Below are positions 9,633-19,611 of a DNA stretch of 64,000 bases, piece by piece; position 1 is the first letter of the stretch; each line of letters opens with the position of its first letter. The position numbers were made by a program, and so were the translations under genes. This DNA comes from Blastopirellula marina. GTDB lineage: Bacteria; Planctomycetota; Planctomycetia; Pirellulales; Pirellulaceae. The stretch spans positions 765,834 to 829,833 of the forward strand of contig NZ_PUHY01000015.1 in the NCBI RefSeq assembly GCF_002967765.1, read 5' to 3'. The notes under the pieces are model-generated. The model made no database searches and was not told the DNA's origin. It worked only from the letters and a program-made list of their open reading frames with translations.

Positions 9633-10412
9633 CTATGCCGCGTTTGGCTTTGAAAACCAGCGACGGAAGCGTGCCATACCGCCGAGCCCGAAGACGGCAG
9701 TCAGTAACATCATCGCTGCCGAGGGGACCGGAGCGATCTGAGCCGTTGCGTCTGCATCATGCGAGAATGGAGCGAATACGCCACGCACGCCGTTTTGCGC
9801 TTCAACGTGATCGTAAAGGTCGAAGTGAACCGTCGTGGGGTGAATCGACGAACCGGTTACGGTTACATCGTAAACGTTGATCTGCCCCAGCCTCTTGCCT
9901 GGTCCAGCGAAGCCATTGGTGAAATCGCCGATCAGAGTCTCCTCTTGATCAAAATCCCCCAAACCGAACTCCTGCCAGAAGACGCCATCACCGTAAACTC
10001 CGTGCGATGAGAGGTAACCTCCACCGCCAAGTTGGGGTGTGTCGCCAGACGTGTTCCGTTGAATGAAAAACGGATCCAAAGTTGTCGCTGAACCTTCGGT
10101 GAAACCGTTGTAAGAACCGGTTCCCCCCATGGTTGAAGGGGTCAAGGAAATGTTCAGAGGGCCATTCGCCTCCGCTTCGGAGGAATACGAAATCGCCAAT
10201 TTGACGTCGTAAATCGTCGCTTTAGAGGTATTGCCAATTGCCCAGATGCGAAATGGGGCACCGCCCGTAGAACCATAGGGGGTCAGTGTCCAGGATTCAG
10301 TGGCTTGATCGTAGGTGCCACCTTCCAGGTAAAGTTGCAGCAATGGCTCTGCACTAGAAATCTGAGGAAAGGCAAAGACCGCGATTAGCGTGAGCAGTGC
10401 GATGTTTCGCAT
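9633..10412 (-). CDS. PEP-CTERM-type sorted extracellular protein
   Basis: 259 residues with a signal peptide ending near SSAEP, a beta-rich secreted domain of unknown function and a C-terminal sorting signal: PVPSA, a hydrophobic helix, then a basic RFRRWF cluster. This tripartite tail is the substrate mark for exosortases. The canonical VPEP is here VPSA, a variant common in planctomycetes. The exosortase itself is not in the window. Such proteins are usually exported and anchored or released together with exopolysaccharide, consistent with the upstream cluster. Confidence 0.75.
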   Translation of the reverse strand: MRNIALLTLIAVFAFPQISSAEPLLQLYLEGGTYDQATESWTLTPYGSTGGAPFRIWAIGNTSKATIYDVKLAISYSSEAEANGPLNISLTPSTMGGTGSYNGFTEGSATTLDPFFIQRNTSGDTPQLGGGGYLSSHGVYGDGVFWQEFGLGDFDQEETLIGDFTNGFAGPGKRLGQINVYDVTVTGSSIHPTTVHFDLYDHVEAQNGVRGVFAPFSHDADATAQIAPVPSAAMMLLTAVFGLGGMARFRRWFSKPNAA

Positions 10413-11180
10413 GACTTAAAGTCCTACGGGAATAACTGATTGCAAACGTAGTAAGGAATAATCGGGTCCGCCTGAATAAACTACCCAGCCTTTCAGGCTA
10501 GGCACCCCTAATAATAGGTGTGTTGCGCAAACCTTGCAATAAGCCATTGGATGAAATCTTGGAAGAAGTTCGTTCTTATTTCAAAGTGATCGATGGCACT
10601 GAGCGAACGCCTGTTTTGAACCGACGCTCAGGGAGTCCTCAAGGGGGTTTCCTATTGCCTACCCTCACTCGCAAGGGCTCGTAACCGGCTTTAGTTGTCT
10701 CGCATGCTGAAACCGGTCTAGGACAATGAGCAATTGCCAGTTTTTCAGGACCCAAACAAGTCAATTGACTTGCCCCGTATCGCGCTCGACGTTCAGCAAG
10801 TAAACCGTTGTGATTGAGGCCTGCGAACAAGATGTTTTGCAAGCGATATCTCGCGTTACGAAACTCTCTAAGTCGAAGTTGTCTGTGCGACTTCTCGCGA
10901 GCCCCGGCCTTAAATCCGGGGAACTTCCGGCGGCTGCTGATAATACCGCAATGCTACCTGTTACGACATTTTCTAGGGGGGATGATACGGCATGCGGTAC
11001 TTCGATATACAATCGAGTTAGACGTCAGATTTCCGCGAGAAATTCGGGTTGAATCTCACGGTCGAAAGCAGTGAACTGTGCCCAGCGATGCTCGTATGGA
11101 TTGTTGACTTTAAACTGCTCAAGATTGGTTGACCAATTGGTCGCAATTGCCGTGTGATTGGCATGTCCAGAGGAAGGCGG
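10413..11180. other. Long divergent intergenic region
   Basis: About 770 bp between the PEP-CTERM gene and the ECF sigma gene with no convincing gene; the overlapping short frames on both strands look like chance. It contains small inverted repeats: AGCC-TTTCA-GGCT at 10487-10499, and CCCCGG/CCGGGG with an 8-nt loop at 10902-10921. The first lies 75-90 bp upstream of the PEP-CTERM start and could be regulatory; no function is proven. Confidence 0.5.
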
Positions 11181-11804
11181 ATGGTGGCTTCTCCCAATAG
11201 CGATGTTTTTCACGAAGCGATGACGGGCGACTCCGGTGCGTGGCGGGCCTTGGTGGGCCGGTATCGTCCTTTGTTGCGACTTGTGGCTGCTCGCCATGCT
11301 CGCCGAATGGTCAGCAATCGATACGACGAATCGGATGTCGTCCAGATGACTTGCGTCGAAGCATTACGTGGCTTCCATGGCTTTCAAGGGGAGTCTCGGG
11401 AAGAGCTCGAAGCTTGGCTGGAAAATATCCTGGAAGACAACATCGTACGGATGTGGAGGAATCATTCCGCTTCGCCTCGCGATTTTCGGCGAGAAGTCGA
11501 TGCGGATGAGCATACGGGGGGACTTAGCTTCGTCTGGAACACGCGTGCCGGCCAAGACCCGGCACGTCATCTCGTGCGAGGAGAAGTTGCCATCATGTTG
11601 GCGCAGGCCCTCGAAAAGTTGCCCGACGAATATCGTGCTACCTTGGAGATGAGATTCATCGACGGTCGCCTCATGAAAGAAGTTGCTGCGGAACTCGATA
11701 CAACCGTCGCCGTTGTCGCGGGTAGGCTCAGACGTGGCCTGAAAACACTGCGCGAGTTATTCCCTGCCGAGCTTCAAGAATTGATGGAGGGTGGCTTCGA
11801 GTGA
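11181..11804 (+). CDS. ECF-type RNA polymerase sigma factor
   Basis: 207 residues from the ATG at 11181, chosen for the AGAGGAAGG ribosome site 4 bp upstream; upstream in-frame starts lack one. Region 2 is seen in the block ESDVVQMTCVEALRGF (about 50-70) and region 4 as a helix-turn-helix near the C-terminus (LPDEYRATLEMRF ... MKEVAAELDTT). It matches the planctomycete ECF groups encoded beside Ser/Thr kinases. The stop overlaps the start of the next gene (GTGA), so the two are translationally coupled. The kinase probably senses a signal and controls this factor (inference). Confidence 0.88.
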   Translation: MVASPNSDVFHEAMTGDSGAWRALVGRYRPLLRLVAARHARRMVSNRYDESDVVQMTCVEALRGFHGFQGESREELEAWLENILEDNIVRMWRNHSASPRDFRREVDADEHTGGLSFVWNTRAGQDPARHLVRGEVAIMLAQALEKLPDEYRATLEMRFIDGRLMKEVAAELDTTVAVVAGRLRRGLKTLRELFPAELQELMEGGFE

Positions 11805-14800
11805 CCGACGAAGAGGGGCAGCTGGACAATCTTATCGCCGACTATTTACAACAGATTGATGCCGGGGCGGATGTCGATGTCAATCAATTCATCTCTGGCT
11901 ACTCCGACGAGATCCAATCGGCCTTCCGCGACTATCTTCGGCTCGAAGAAGAACTTTACCGACTGAATGCATTTGGTGGTATCGACCAAGGGACTTCAAC
12001 GGTTACCCAAGGATCGACTTCGACATCAGGTGAGCTTCTCAGTGATGAAGACGTCGGGGGGTACCGCCTGCTGAACGCAATTTCCCATGGGGGGATGGGA
12101 GTCGTCTACGTTGGCCAAAATGCCCAATCAGGCATGCTCGTGGCGATCAAGCTTCTACGTCGAGCGATTCGTAACGTCCAAACCTATCGACTGAGGCTCG
12201 AGCGTGAATCACGCGCCATCGCGGCGCTGAATCATCCGCATGTTGTCAGGCCGATCGCTTCCGGTGTTGACGAAGGGTCGACCTATCTGGCGATGCAATT
12301 GATCGACGGCGTCGGGTTCGATCGAGTCATTCAGTACTGGCGACAGCAAATCGGTGACGATTCCGATGTCGCGACGCAGAAAGCGCCAACTACGATCGTC
12401 AAGACTCCTGTCACGCAATCGGAAGTCGCAAGTTGTGCCGCCTACTTCGAGCAGGATCGTCTCAAAAAAATCGCCGAACGCCTAGCGAATATTGCCGACG
12501 CGCTGCACGTTGCACATGAAAGTGGGATTGTCCACCGTGACGTCAAGCCATCGAACATTTTGGTTGATGTGCACGGGGATATCTGGTTAACCGATTTCGG
12601 ACTTGCCTCGATGGGAGAGGACGAAATTGAGCTGACCGAAACGGGAGACGTGCTAGGAACGCCTGCTTATATGAGCCCTGAGCAAGCGAGCGGCCAAAGT
12701 GGTGATATCAATCGAGCGACCGATGTCTACAGTTTGGGCGTCACCCTTTACGAATTGTGTACGCTCCGTAAGCCATATTTGGGTACACGTCAAAAGATTA
12801 TTCACGATGTTCTCTCAGGCCGATTCGTGCGGCCGTCGCGGGTTCGGCCTGAGATTCCAACGCAGTTAGAAGCGATTATCTGCCATGCGATGGAACTGAA
12901 TCCACGAGATCGTTATGCGACTGCGAAAGAGTTTGCTTCGGACTTGCGTCAATACGTCGACCGCGGACGTGTGCGAGCACGCTTGCGAAACCGAATTCAA
13001 GGTGCCCTTCGATGGTGCGAGCGGAATCCACTGACGTTCACGGTCGCGATTGCCGGATGCGTTATGGCCGTTATGGTAGCGTTCTCGGTTCAACTTGTGA
13101 ATTCCTGGTCACTGTCGAGTCTGAATTCTCAATTGAATTCGGTCAACGAGCAGCTGCTGGGGGCGAACCGCGATCTAGATGCCAGCCAGAGTCGCTTGAA
13201 ACGCGAGTTATACGTTGCGAATATCCGCTCCGCATTCGAGGCGTTTCACGACCAAGATCTGACGGCAATTCAGCTGCTATTAGCGCCTTATCAAGGTGCT
13301 GATGCCGACGTTCCCCGCTCGGTGCCGCAGCGCATGCTCGAAGCGTTGATTGAACCGCCGAAATCACTTGTGTTAACCAGGCATACCGATTTTGCAACTC
13401 AGTTTGTGATTTCGGATGACGCGTCGTTTCTTTTGTCAGTGGGCCACGATGGCCAAGTCATCAAGGCTAACTTTGATGGCGAGCAACTGCAAAGGTTCAC
13501 AATTGGCGGTAAGCTGGACTCGATCGCGATTGACAAGGATAGTCAACTGTTTCTAACCGGTAAGAATATCCCGGTTGGCGAGAATCTTGTCGACTTCTAT
13601 CGAATGGACAACGGTGAACACCAGCAGAAAGGAAGTCGACCGTGGTACGGTATAGAGGAGGTCGCCGTCTCTCCTAGTGGGAGATGGTTTGCCGCCTCCG
13701 AGCGATATCACAGTGTTTTTGTGTTCGACAAAGAAGGTAAACAACGCGCTAAATGGACGACCGATACGCGGAATGAATCGTTAGAATTCATTGACGATGA
13801 TCATCTACTTGGGATTTGTCAGGCAGGTAAAGATGATCGAAGACTTTATCTCTACAACATTGACTCGGAAGACAAAGAGGAAATCTCTAGCGAAGTCGAG
13901 TCGTTCGCCCTGGCACGTGATAGCGACGGAGAGCCGAGCTATGTCGTCTCGGCAGGAACAAACGATTTACGAGTCGTGCGCTGGTCCGATAAAAAACAAA
14001 CCGTCCATGTTGCTGACATGCCAAGTCGCATTCGCTGTGTCGACGTCAGCCCCGACGACGGTCTAATCGTTGCTGGATGTGATGATGGCACGGTCTATCT
14101 ATGGGAGGTCGATTGTGATCAGGAGAAACCCCTTCCTCAGGCTCGGATTGTTGAAATCAGCGATCAACGTATCACCGACATCGAACTGCTGCCGGGCGAT
14201 TTCCGTGGAGGCAAGGTTAGGCTCGGCTCAAACAGATTCGCGGAGTTGGGAATTCAATTGATCACGAGTTCTGAAGACGGAACCGTCCAATTGCATCATT
14301 TACCGGCCCGAAATCCTGTAGATGTTGTAGGACTTTCAGATGGATCGAGAGGCACAACGGAAGAACCATTTCGTGATCCTCTTCGAAGCGACCTACTTTA
14401 CTTGCCGTTTGCTAACGGTGAACTAGTTCGGCTCGACCTGACGACGCTCAGTATCGATACGGTGTTTCGACACGACAAGACGATCGTCCACGGTATATGT
14501 GCCGACAACAAAATCTACTTTGCCGATGAGAACGCGATCGTTGAGATCAACTGCGATGGGGAGGCTTCACCTCGCACGTTTCCCTCGCCGCTGAAAGCGC
14601 AAAGGTGTCGGTGGATGCTGAAGCTCGATCAGCAGTTGTACGTTTTGTACAGCAGTTCGCTCGTGTCAATTGATCTGGGTGATGGTGGTAAACAAACGGT
14701 TCACAATCTTCCCTACGATGAAGCGATTGGAATGGTACCCACCGGCGATAAGAAATCGCCAGTTCGTATTTATACTCACCGCGCTGTTCTCGAACTGGAC

Positions 14801-15211
14801 GCAGGTGGTCAAATCGAAACGACCGAGCTGAGCGAATCCATCAAAGAAGGATCCACGCACGTTCAGTATTCGAACGATCAGAAGAAGCGTGCGATCGCGA
14901 AACTCTCGGATCAAATAGAAGTATTCGATTCCGAAAACGGCATCAAAAGCGTCTTGGCAGGCCACTTACAAGGGATCACCGACGTCGAGTTTGTCGAGGA
15001 TGAGGATACTCTCATGAGCGTTGCCCACGATGGCACGTTGCGGTTCTGGAGCCTGGAGACGGCGCGAGAGTACGGACGGCTCGATATGTTTGATTTCGGC
15101 GCACATCACGTCTTTTATTTTCGCGATCAATCTCTGATTGCCACAGTTAGCTATCGCGGCTGGGTTCGCGTCTGGCGTCTTGCCCCTGCTTCCGAAGTTG
15201 GAGAGCCGTAA
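11801..15211 (+). CDS. Membrane Ser/Thr protein kinase with C-terminal beta-propeller
   Basis: 1,136 residues starting at a GTG that overlaps the sigma-factor stop. Kinase domain about 84-385: glycine loop SHGGMGVVY, the lysine in VAIKLL, the catalytic loop VHRDVKPSNIL (about 243-253), DFGLAS and the APE-equivalent MSPEQ. A single membrane helix (about 410-432) is followed by a coiled-coil-like Asn/Leu/Ser stretch and about 650 residues of WD40-like repeats (VDVSPDDGLIVAGCDDGTVYLWE, MSVAHDGTLRFWS). All key kinase residues are present. The propeller is predicted to lie outside the membrane, where it could sense a ligand. Confidence 0.9.
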   Translation: MTDEEGQLDNLIADYLQQIDAGADVDVNQFISGYSDEIQSAFRDYLRLEEELYRLNAFGGIDQGTSTVTQGSTSTSGELLSDEDVGGYRLLNAISHGGMGVVYVGQNAQSGMLVAIKLLRRAIRNVQTYRLRLERESRAIAALNHPHVVRPIASGVDEGSTYLAMQLIDGVGFDRVIQYWRQQIGDDSDVATQKAPTTIVKTPVTQSEVASCAAYFEQDRLKKIAERLANIADALHVAHESGIVHRDVKPSNILVDVHGDIWLTDFGLASMGEDEIELTETGDVLGTPAYMSPEQASGQSGDINRATDVYSLGVTLYELCTLRKPYLGTRQKIIHDVLSGRFVRPSRVRPEIPTQLEAIICHAMELNPRDRYATAKEFASDLRQYVDRGRVRARLRNRIQGALRWCERNPLTFTVAIAGCVMAVMVAFSVQLVNSWSLSSLNSQLNSVNEQLLGANRDLDASQSRLKRELYVANIRSAFEAFHDQDLTAIQLLLAPYQGADADVPRSVPQRMLEALIEPPKSLVLTRHTDFATQFVISDDASFLLSVGHDGQVIKANFDGEQLQRFTIGGKLDSIAIDKDSQLFLTGKNIPVGENLVDFYRMDNGEHQQKGSRPWYGIEEVAVSPSGRWFAASERYHSVFVFDKEGKQRAKWTTDTRNESLEFIDDDHLLGICQAGKDDRRLYLYNIDSEDKEEISSEVESFALARDSDGEPSYVVSAGTNDLRVVRWSDKKQTVHVADMPSRIRCVDVSPDDGLIVAGCDDGTVYLWEVDCDQEKPLPQARIVEISDQRITDIELLPGDFRGGKVRLGSNRFAELGIQLITSSEDGTVQLHHLPARNPVDVVGLSDGSRGTTEEPFRDPLRSDLLYLPFANGELVRLDLTTLSIDTVFRHDKTIVHGICADNKIYFADENAIVEINCDGEASPRTFPSPLKAQRCRWMLKLDQQLYVLYSSSLVSIDLGDGGKQTVHNLPYDEAIGMVPTGDKKSPVRIYTHRAVLELDAGGQIETTELSESIKEGSTHVQYSNDQKKRAIAKLSDQIEVFDSENGIKSVLAGHLQGITDVEFVEDEDTLMSVAHDGTLRFWSLETAREYGRLDMFDFGAHHVFYFRDQSLIATVSYRGWVRVWRLAPASEVGEP

Positions 15212-15361
15212 CCAACCCCACGTGCGAGATGCTCCAAGGCGGAAACATGGTATAGTGGTTCCGTTGAGCTGGGTCCATTGACTGCTCGCAAGAGGCGACT
15301 TCGCGTTCATGATTTAGCTACCTAGATTCGTCGTCTTAACATCTTGAAGCCTGGAAAACAC

Positions 15362-16627
15362 ATGACATCGAATATGACATCGCGACGCTCCTTCATGATG
15401 GTCGCCACCGCAATCGCTGGGGCAAGCCAGTTGCCGGACTACTTGTTGGCGGCCGAAGAGACGGATTCTTCAAAGCAACTGATGGCTTACGTCGGAACGT
15501 TCAGCTCACCGCTGAAGGACGTGCTGAAGACTCAGGTCGATCTTCCACCTGGCAATGGCCGTGGAATACACGGTTTCCGAGTCAATCGCCAAACGGGCGC
15601 ACTCACCGAAGCGTTCGTCGAACCAATGGGGACAAGCCCGAGTTGTGTGATCATCAACGCAGCGGGGAATTGTCTTTACTCATCGAACGAAACGGATCGA
15701 GTAGGCGACAGCAAAGAGGGGACGGTCACCGCATTCGCCATTGAACCGCGCGATGGTAGCCTAAAACAACTCAATACGGTGCGTTCGGGCGGCGCTGGTC
15801 CCACCTATCTAAGCATTCATCCTTCAGGAAAGTTTCTGTTTGTCGCGAACTACTTCGGTGGTTCCGTGGCGGTACTGCCAATTTTGAATGATGGTCGGCT
15901 GGGCGAGCCCACCGACGTCCAACAAGATGAGGGGAAGATTGGTCCGACGAAATCTGTCCAAGCACCTCCTGGGAGCTTCGCGTTCAGCGGACATGATCGT
16001 ACCCATGCGCACATGATTCAGCCCGACCCGACAGGGCGATTCGTTCTCCACGTTGACTTGGGGTTGGATCGGATTTACATCTGGAAGTTTGACCAAAAGA
16101 CAGGGAAGTTAAGTCCGAATTCTCCGGCTTCCGTATCGTTGCCTCCTGGTGATGGGCCACGACATTTTTACTTCCATCCGAACGGTCGCTGGTTCTACTC
16201 GATCCAGGAAGAGGGCTCGACCATCGTTCTTTTCGATTACGATGCGGAGTCAGGCAAGTTAGCGCCGCGCCAGACAATCTCGACTTTGCCGCCAGGGTAC
16301 ACCGGAAGCAATTTCTGCTCCGAGATTCTCGTCTCTGCCGATGGCCGATTCGTTTACGCTGGTAATCGACTTCACGATAGCATCGGGATCTTTTCGATCG
16401 GCGAGGACGGAACGCTGACCCATGTCGCGGATGAATGGACACGGGGTAATTACCCGAGGAGTTTTAACTTCGATCCAACTGGCGAGTTTCTTTATTGCTG
16501 TAATCAACGGGCCGATCATGTCACCGTGTTCAAGGTGAATCGCGACACAGGCTTGCTGCAGTTTACAGGGCACTACGCGCCGGTCGGAAATCCGTCGAGC
16601 ATTGTATTCCTGGAATTGCCCAACTGA
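15362..16627 (+). CDS. Secreted lactonase-family seven-bladed propeller (6-phosphogluconolactonase-like)
   Basis: 421 residues. The ATG at 15362 or 15374 is preferred over a TTG at 15344 because it places a Tat-type signal (RRSFMMVATAIAGA) at the N-terminus. The rest is a lactonase/YbhE-type beta-propeller with repeating blade motifs such as FLFVANYFGGSVAVL, HDRTHAHMIQPDPTGRFVLHVDLGLDRI and DGPRHFYFHPNGRWFY. Cytosolic relatives hydrolyse 6-phosphogluconolactone. The exported planctomycete paralogues probably act on other lactones or sugars, so the substrate is unknown. Confidence 0.85.
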   Translation: MTSNMTSRRSFMMVATAIAGASQLPDYLLAAEETDSSKQLMAYVGTFSSPLKDVLKTQVDLPPGNGRGIHGFRVNRQTGALTEAFVEPMGTSPSCVIINAAGNCLYSSNETDRVGDSKEGTVTAFAIEPRDGSLKQLNTVRSGGAGPTYLSIHPSGKFLFVANYFGGSVAVLPILNDGRLGEPTDVQQDEGKIGPTKSVQAPPGSFAFSGHDRTHAHMIQPDPTGRFVLHVDLGLDRIYIWKFDQKTGKLSPNSPASVSLPPGDGPRHFYFHPNGRWFYSIQEEGSTIVLFDYDAESGKLAPRQTISTLPPGYTGSNFCSEILVSADGRFVYAGNRLHDSIGIFSIGEDGTLTHVADEWTRGNYPRSFNFDPTGEFLYCCNQRADHVTVFKVNRDTGLLQFTGHYAPVGNPSSIVFLELPN

Positions 16628-16709
16628 TTCATGAGTCAGATCGTCAGCGTCGATTTCGCGTAACTTCAGATTCTGGTTGCGGCGAACGTGGTAAAGGAGA
16701 ACTTGTATC

Positions 16710-17891
16710 GTGCTCAGTAGCTTTCAGGACGATCTCACATTTCTCGAAACGTTCACTCCGATTGTGCTGCTGCAAGATCGTGATATTGCGGTCGCAATTG
16801 CGCCTGCTTATCAAGGGCGGGTGATGACCAGCACGGTCCAACGAGAATCAGGCCCCAGTTTCGGTTGGATCAATCGCAAAGTGATCCAGCAGGGGATCGT
16901 TCCCGAACAGCGCCGACAGGGAACGATGGAAGAGCATATCTACGTCTTTGGTGGCGAAGAGCGTTTTTGGCTAGGACCGGAAGGAGGGCAGTTCGCGTTA
17001 TTCTTTGAACCAGGTTCAAAGTTTGAATTCTCCGATTGGAAGACGCCTGCGGCGATCGACACGGAACCTTATGAAATCGGGAGTCAGACAGACCGATCGG
17101 TCGACTTCTCACACACTTGTACATTAACGAATTTCAGTGGTGCGAAGTTTAAAATGAACATCGAGCGATCGATTCGTCTTTTGGATAAGACCGCAATCGC
17201 CGAGACATTGCAAATCCAAGCGTCTCTAAACGAAGTCCAGGTCGTCGCCTACGAGAGTGACAACCGATTGAGCAATCGCGGAAATCACGCCTGGCTTCCT
17301 GAATCGGGGCTACCATCCATCTGGCTGTTAGGTATGTATAACCCTTCGCCACAGACGACCATCGTTATCCCGTTTCACTCTGGTAGCGTCGAATTGCTAG
17401 GCCCCAAGGTGAACGACCGCTATTTCGGTAAGGTGCCGGAGGATTATCTTAAGGTGGAAGAGGACGTCCTGTACTTAAAAGGGGATGGTACGCGACGCGG
17501 AAAAATAGGTCTTTCGCCCGAGCGCTCGAAAGGGTTGGCGGGAAGCTATGATGCCGATGGGAAGGTGTTGACGATCGTCATGTACAACACTCAAGAAGCA
17601 CCCAGTGGTTACGTCAACTCGATGTGGGAGCTGCAAGACAATCCATTCGAGGGCGACGTGATCAACGCCTATAATGATGGTTCTCCTGCCCCTGGCGAGC
17701 CGCCGCTTGGGCCCTTCTACGAACTGGAAACATCTTCTCCGGCCGCCGCCCTGAAGCCGGGCGAAACCATGCGTCACGTTCAACGGACGTTCCACATTCA
17801 AGGAGAGGAGGATCAGCTTGATCCAATCGCAGAAAGACTGTTCGGCGTCGGATTGAAGCAAATCGTGACCGCGTTCCTAAGCAAATCGTAA
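16710..17891 (+). CDS. DUF6786-type conserved protein
   Basis: 393 residues starting at a GTG 12 bp after AAAGGAGA. No signal peptide is visible. It matches my recollection of the DUF6786 family, with conserved features such as YQGRVMTST, FGWINRKVI, EERFWLGPEGGQFALF and a C-terminal GETMRHVQRTFH. The fold resembles sugar-mutarotase/galactose-binding proteins, but no activity is established. It lies 82 bp after the lactonase gene on the same strand, so both may serve carbohydrate breakdown. Confidence 0.65.
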   Translation: MLSSFQDDLTFLETFTPIVLLQDRDIAVAIAPAYQGRVMTSTVQRESGPSFGWINRKVIQQGIVPEQRRQGTMEEHIYVFGGEERFWLGPEGGQFALFFEPGSKFEFSDWKTPAAIDTEPYEIGSQTDRSVDFSHTCTLTNFSGAKFKMNIERSIRLLDKTAIAETLQIQASLNEVQVVAYESDNRLSNRGNHAWLPESGLPSIWLLGMYNPSPQTTIVIPFHSGSVELLGPKVNDRYFGKVPEDYLKVEEDVLYLKGDGTRRGKIGLSPERSKGLAGSYDADGKVLTIVMYNTQEAPSGYVNSMWELQDNPFEGDVINAYNDGSPAPGEPPLGPFYELETSSPAAALKPGETMRHVQRTFHIQGEEDQLDPIAERLFGVGLKQIVTAFLSKS

Positions 17892-17919
17892 TGTGCCCAG
17901 CAGAAACGCTCCGTACGAG

Positions 17920-19611
17920 CTATTTCCAGGCGAGTTCCATTCCTTCGCTGGTTAGTGATCGCTGGAAGTCGGCCAGTTTGTCTGGCGTGTTGCGGACAGC
18001 CCGCGGAGAGATGGACTTTTCAAGGCAGTAGCTCACCAAGCAACCAGCCGCCTCGCCGATGCACCATTCAACGGGGTGTAGGCGATAGCAACCGTTGGTG
18101 AGGTGGGTGACGCCGAGATTCTTACAAGCAGGAATCAAGTTCTCGATGCGTTTTGGAACCATCGAACCAAGCGGGATCTGAAATGGAAGCGACGCGAAGT
18201 CGATGTAGTTGTTGCCACCGCTGCTAGGATGTAGATCGATGTGGTAGTAGCCAATGCCGACCGAGTCGGAGAATTGTGCGGCTTTCAAATCATTGCCAGA
18301 CAGTCCAGTGATCTCGCTACGCTGCTGGCGGCCGACATGCTGTTCCTTAACCGTAAACTCGGCAAGTATACGACGCGACTCACGAACGTACGGATACATC
18401 GCAATGCCATCCTTCGTACCCGTCATTTCTGGAACGAGCCGCAGTCCAGCAAATCCGCTTCCCCCGTCCGCGCGAGGACATTCCGTTTGCAGCCAATAGA
18501 AGAGGGATAGGCTTAGCTGTTTCGCTTGATCGATATGCTTCTGTTTCTCTTCGGGCGTAACTCCGACCAGGTTACCCAGCATGTAATCGTTCTGTGGCCA
18601 ATTAACCAGGGTAACGCTGCCCTCGTAAGTACCAGGGACGAAGTTTGAAGCATCGACAATGCGCCGATAAAGCCACAAGTTAAGTGCCTTGGTTGGTTTG
18701 CCGGTGGGATCAAAATCGAGCTTCTTTGGTTTGAGATCACGTGGCGACGAGTAATGAAGATCAAGTAACTTGCCAGACCAGGCCGGCGTCAAATCTGGGA
18801 CGTAATTGCGCCAGAATTCGTAATCGGCTGGTTTGTCGCCCACAAAGTCTTGGCCGTCGACGTACTGCATGGGGAAGCAAGCGGTGAACGATTGCTGATT
18901 GTCTGGCTCGGCCTGATCGGCAGCATGAAGCTCGCCGGTTTCCGATTTCGCCTCGGCTCCCGTAACATACTCAGCGCCAGTCAGCGGTAACAGGTCTCCC
19001 AATTCGGTCGCATCAAGAAAGTAGGGGGCTATCACCACATGCTTGTCAGCACTTTTCGCCGATTGAACCGTTACACTTGCGATGCGGTCGCCTGACATTT
19101 CAGCGGCAACGGGTACCGTCTCTAAAAGAAGACGGAGTTGTCCCGTCTTCAGATAAGGGGCAAATATCTGGTTCAATACCGCAAGAGCCACTTTCGGTTC
19201 GTGGCAAAGCCGGGAAACGCTGCCCCCTCCGGGGTTTAGCCTCGCATTCGCTTTCGCCGCATCGGTCAGGGGATACTCCTGGCGATAGTGCTCACGGATG
19301 TCATTGCGAAACTTGCGGTACGAAGTATTCGAGCCATGCGTTTCGATGTGCCCATGTTCGTCGGGCGGAACGATCTGGGAAGTAAGTTGCCCGCCAATCC
19401 ACGACGTTTCCTCGGTCATCACCACCTTCAGCCCGCGACGCAACGCTCCGATTGCCGCAGCGCAGCCCCCCAAGCTTCCTCCGATGATCGCGACATCTGC
19501 TGAAAGCTCTGGTTGCTCTTTGGCCGTTTGCGCAATGAGCCACGGAGCTATAGAAACGGTTCCCGTTGCGGCAACGGCGGACTGTAAGAGACGACGACGA
19601 TTGAGCGACAT
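17920..19611 (-). CDS. Secreted FAD-dependent oxidoreductase (FAD_oxidored family)
   Basis: 563 residues. The ATG at 19611 is preferred because it begins a Tat signal (NRRRLLQSAVAATG). A dinucleotide-binding GGSLGG motif follows in DVAIIGGSLGGCAAAIGALRRG, then the family block TSWIGGQLTSQ. The C-terminal part has GSMVPKRIENLIPACKNLGVTH and a HPVEWCIGEAAG stretch typical of the planctomycete/Bacteroidetes xanthan-lyase-associated FAD proteins. Substrate unknown; sugar or polyol oxidation is possible. It is convergent with the DUF6786 gene, only 28 bp apart. Confidence 0.82.
   Translation of the reverse strand: MSLNRRRLLQSAVAATGTVSIAPWLIAQTAKEQPELSADVAIIGGSLGGCAAAIGALRRGLKVVMTEETSWIGGQLTSQIVPPDEHGHIETHGSNTSYRKFRNDIREHYRQEYPLTDAAKANARLNPGGGSVSRLCHEPKVALAVLNQIFAPYLKTGQLRLLLETVPVAAEMSGDRIASVTVQSAKSADKHVVIAPYFLDATELGDLLPLTGAEYVTGAEAKSETGELHAADQAEPDNQQSFTACFPMQYVDGQDFVGDKPADYEFWRNYVPDLTPAWSGKLLDLHYSSPRDLKPKKLDFDPTGKPTKALNLWLYRRIVDASNFVPGTYEGSVTLVNWPQNDYMLGNLVGVTPEEKQKHIDQAKQLSLSLFYWLQTECPRADGGSGFAGLRLVPEMTGTKDGIAMYPYVRESRRILAEFTVKEQHVGRQQRSEITGLSGNDLKAAQFSDSVGIGYYHIDLHPSSGGNNYIDFASLPFQIPLGSMVPKRIENLIPACKNLGVTHLTNGCYRLHPVEWCIGEAAGCLVSYCLEKSISPRAVRNTPDKLADFQRSLTSEGMELAWK

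Noticed and set aside
10639..11052. Several overlapping short frames on both strands
   Set aside because: They overlap one another, lack ribosome sites and have no family resemblance; the region is better described as non-coding.
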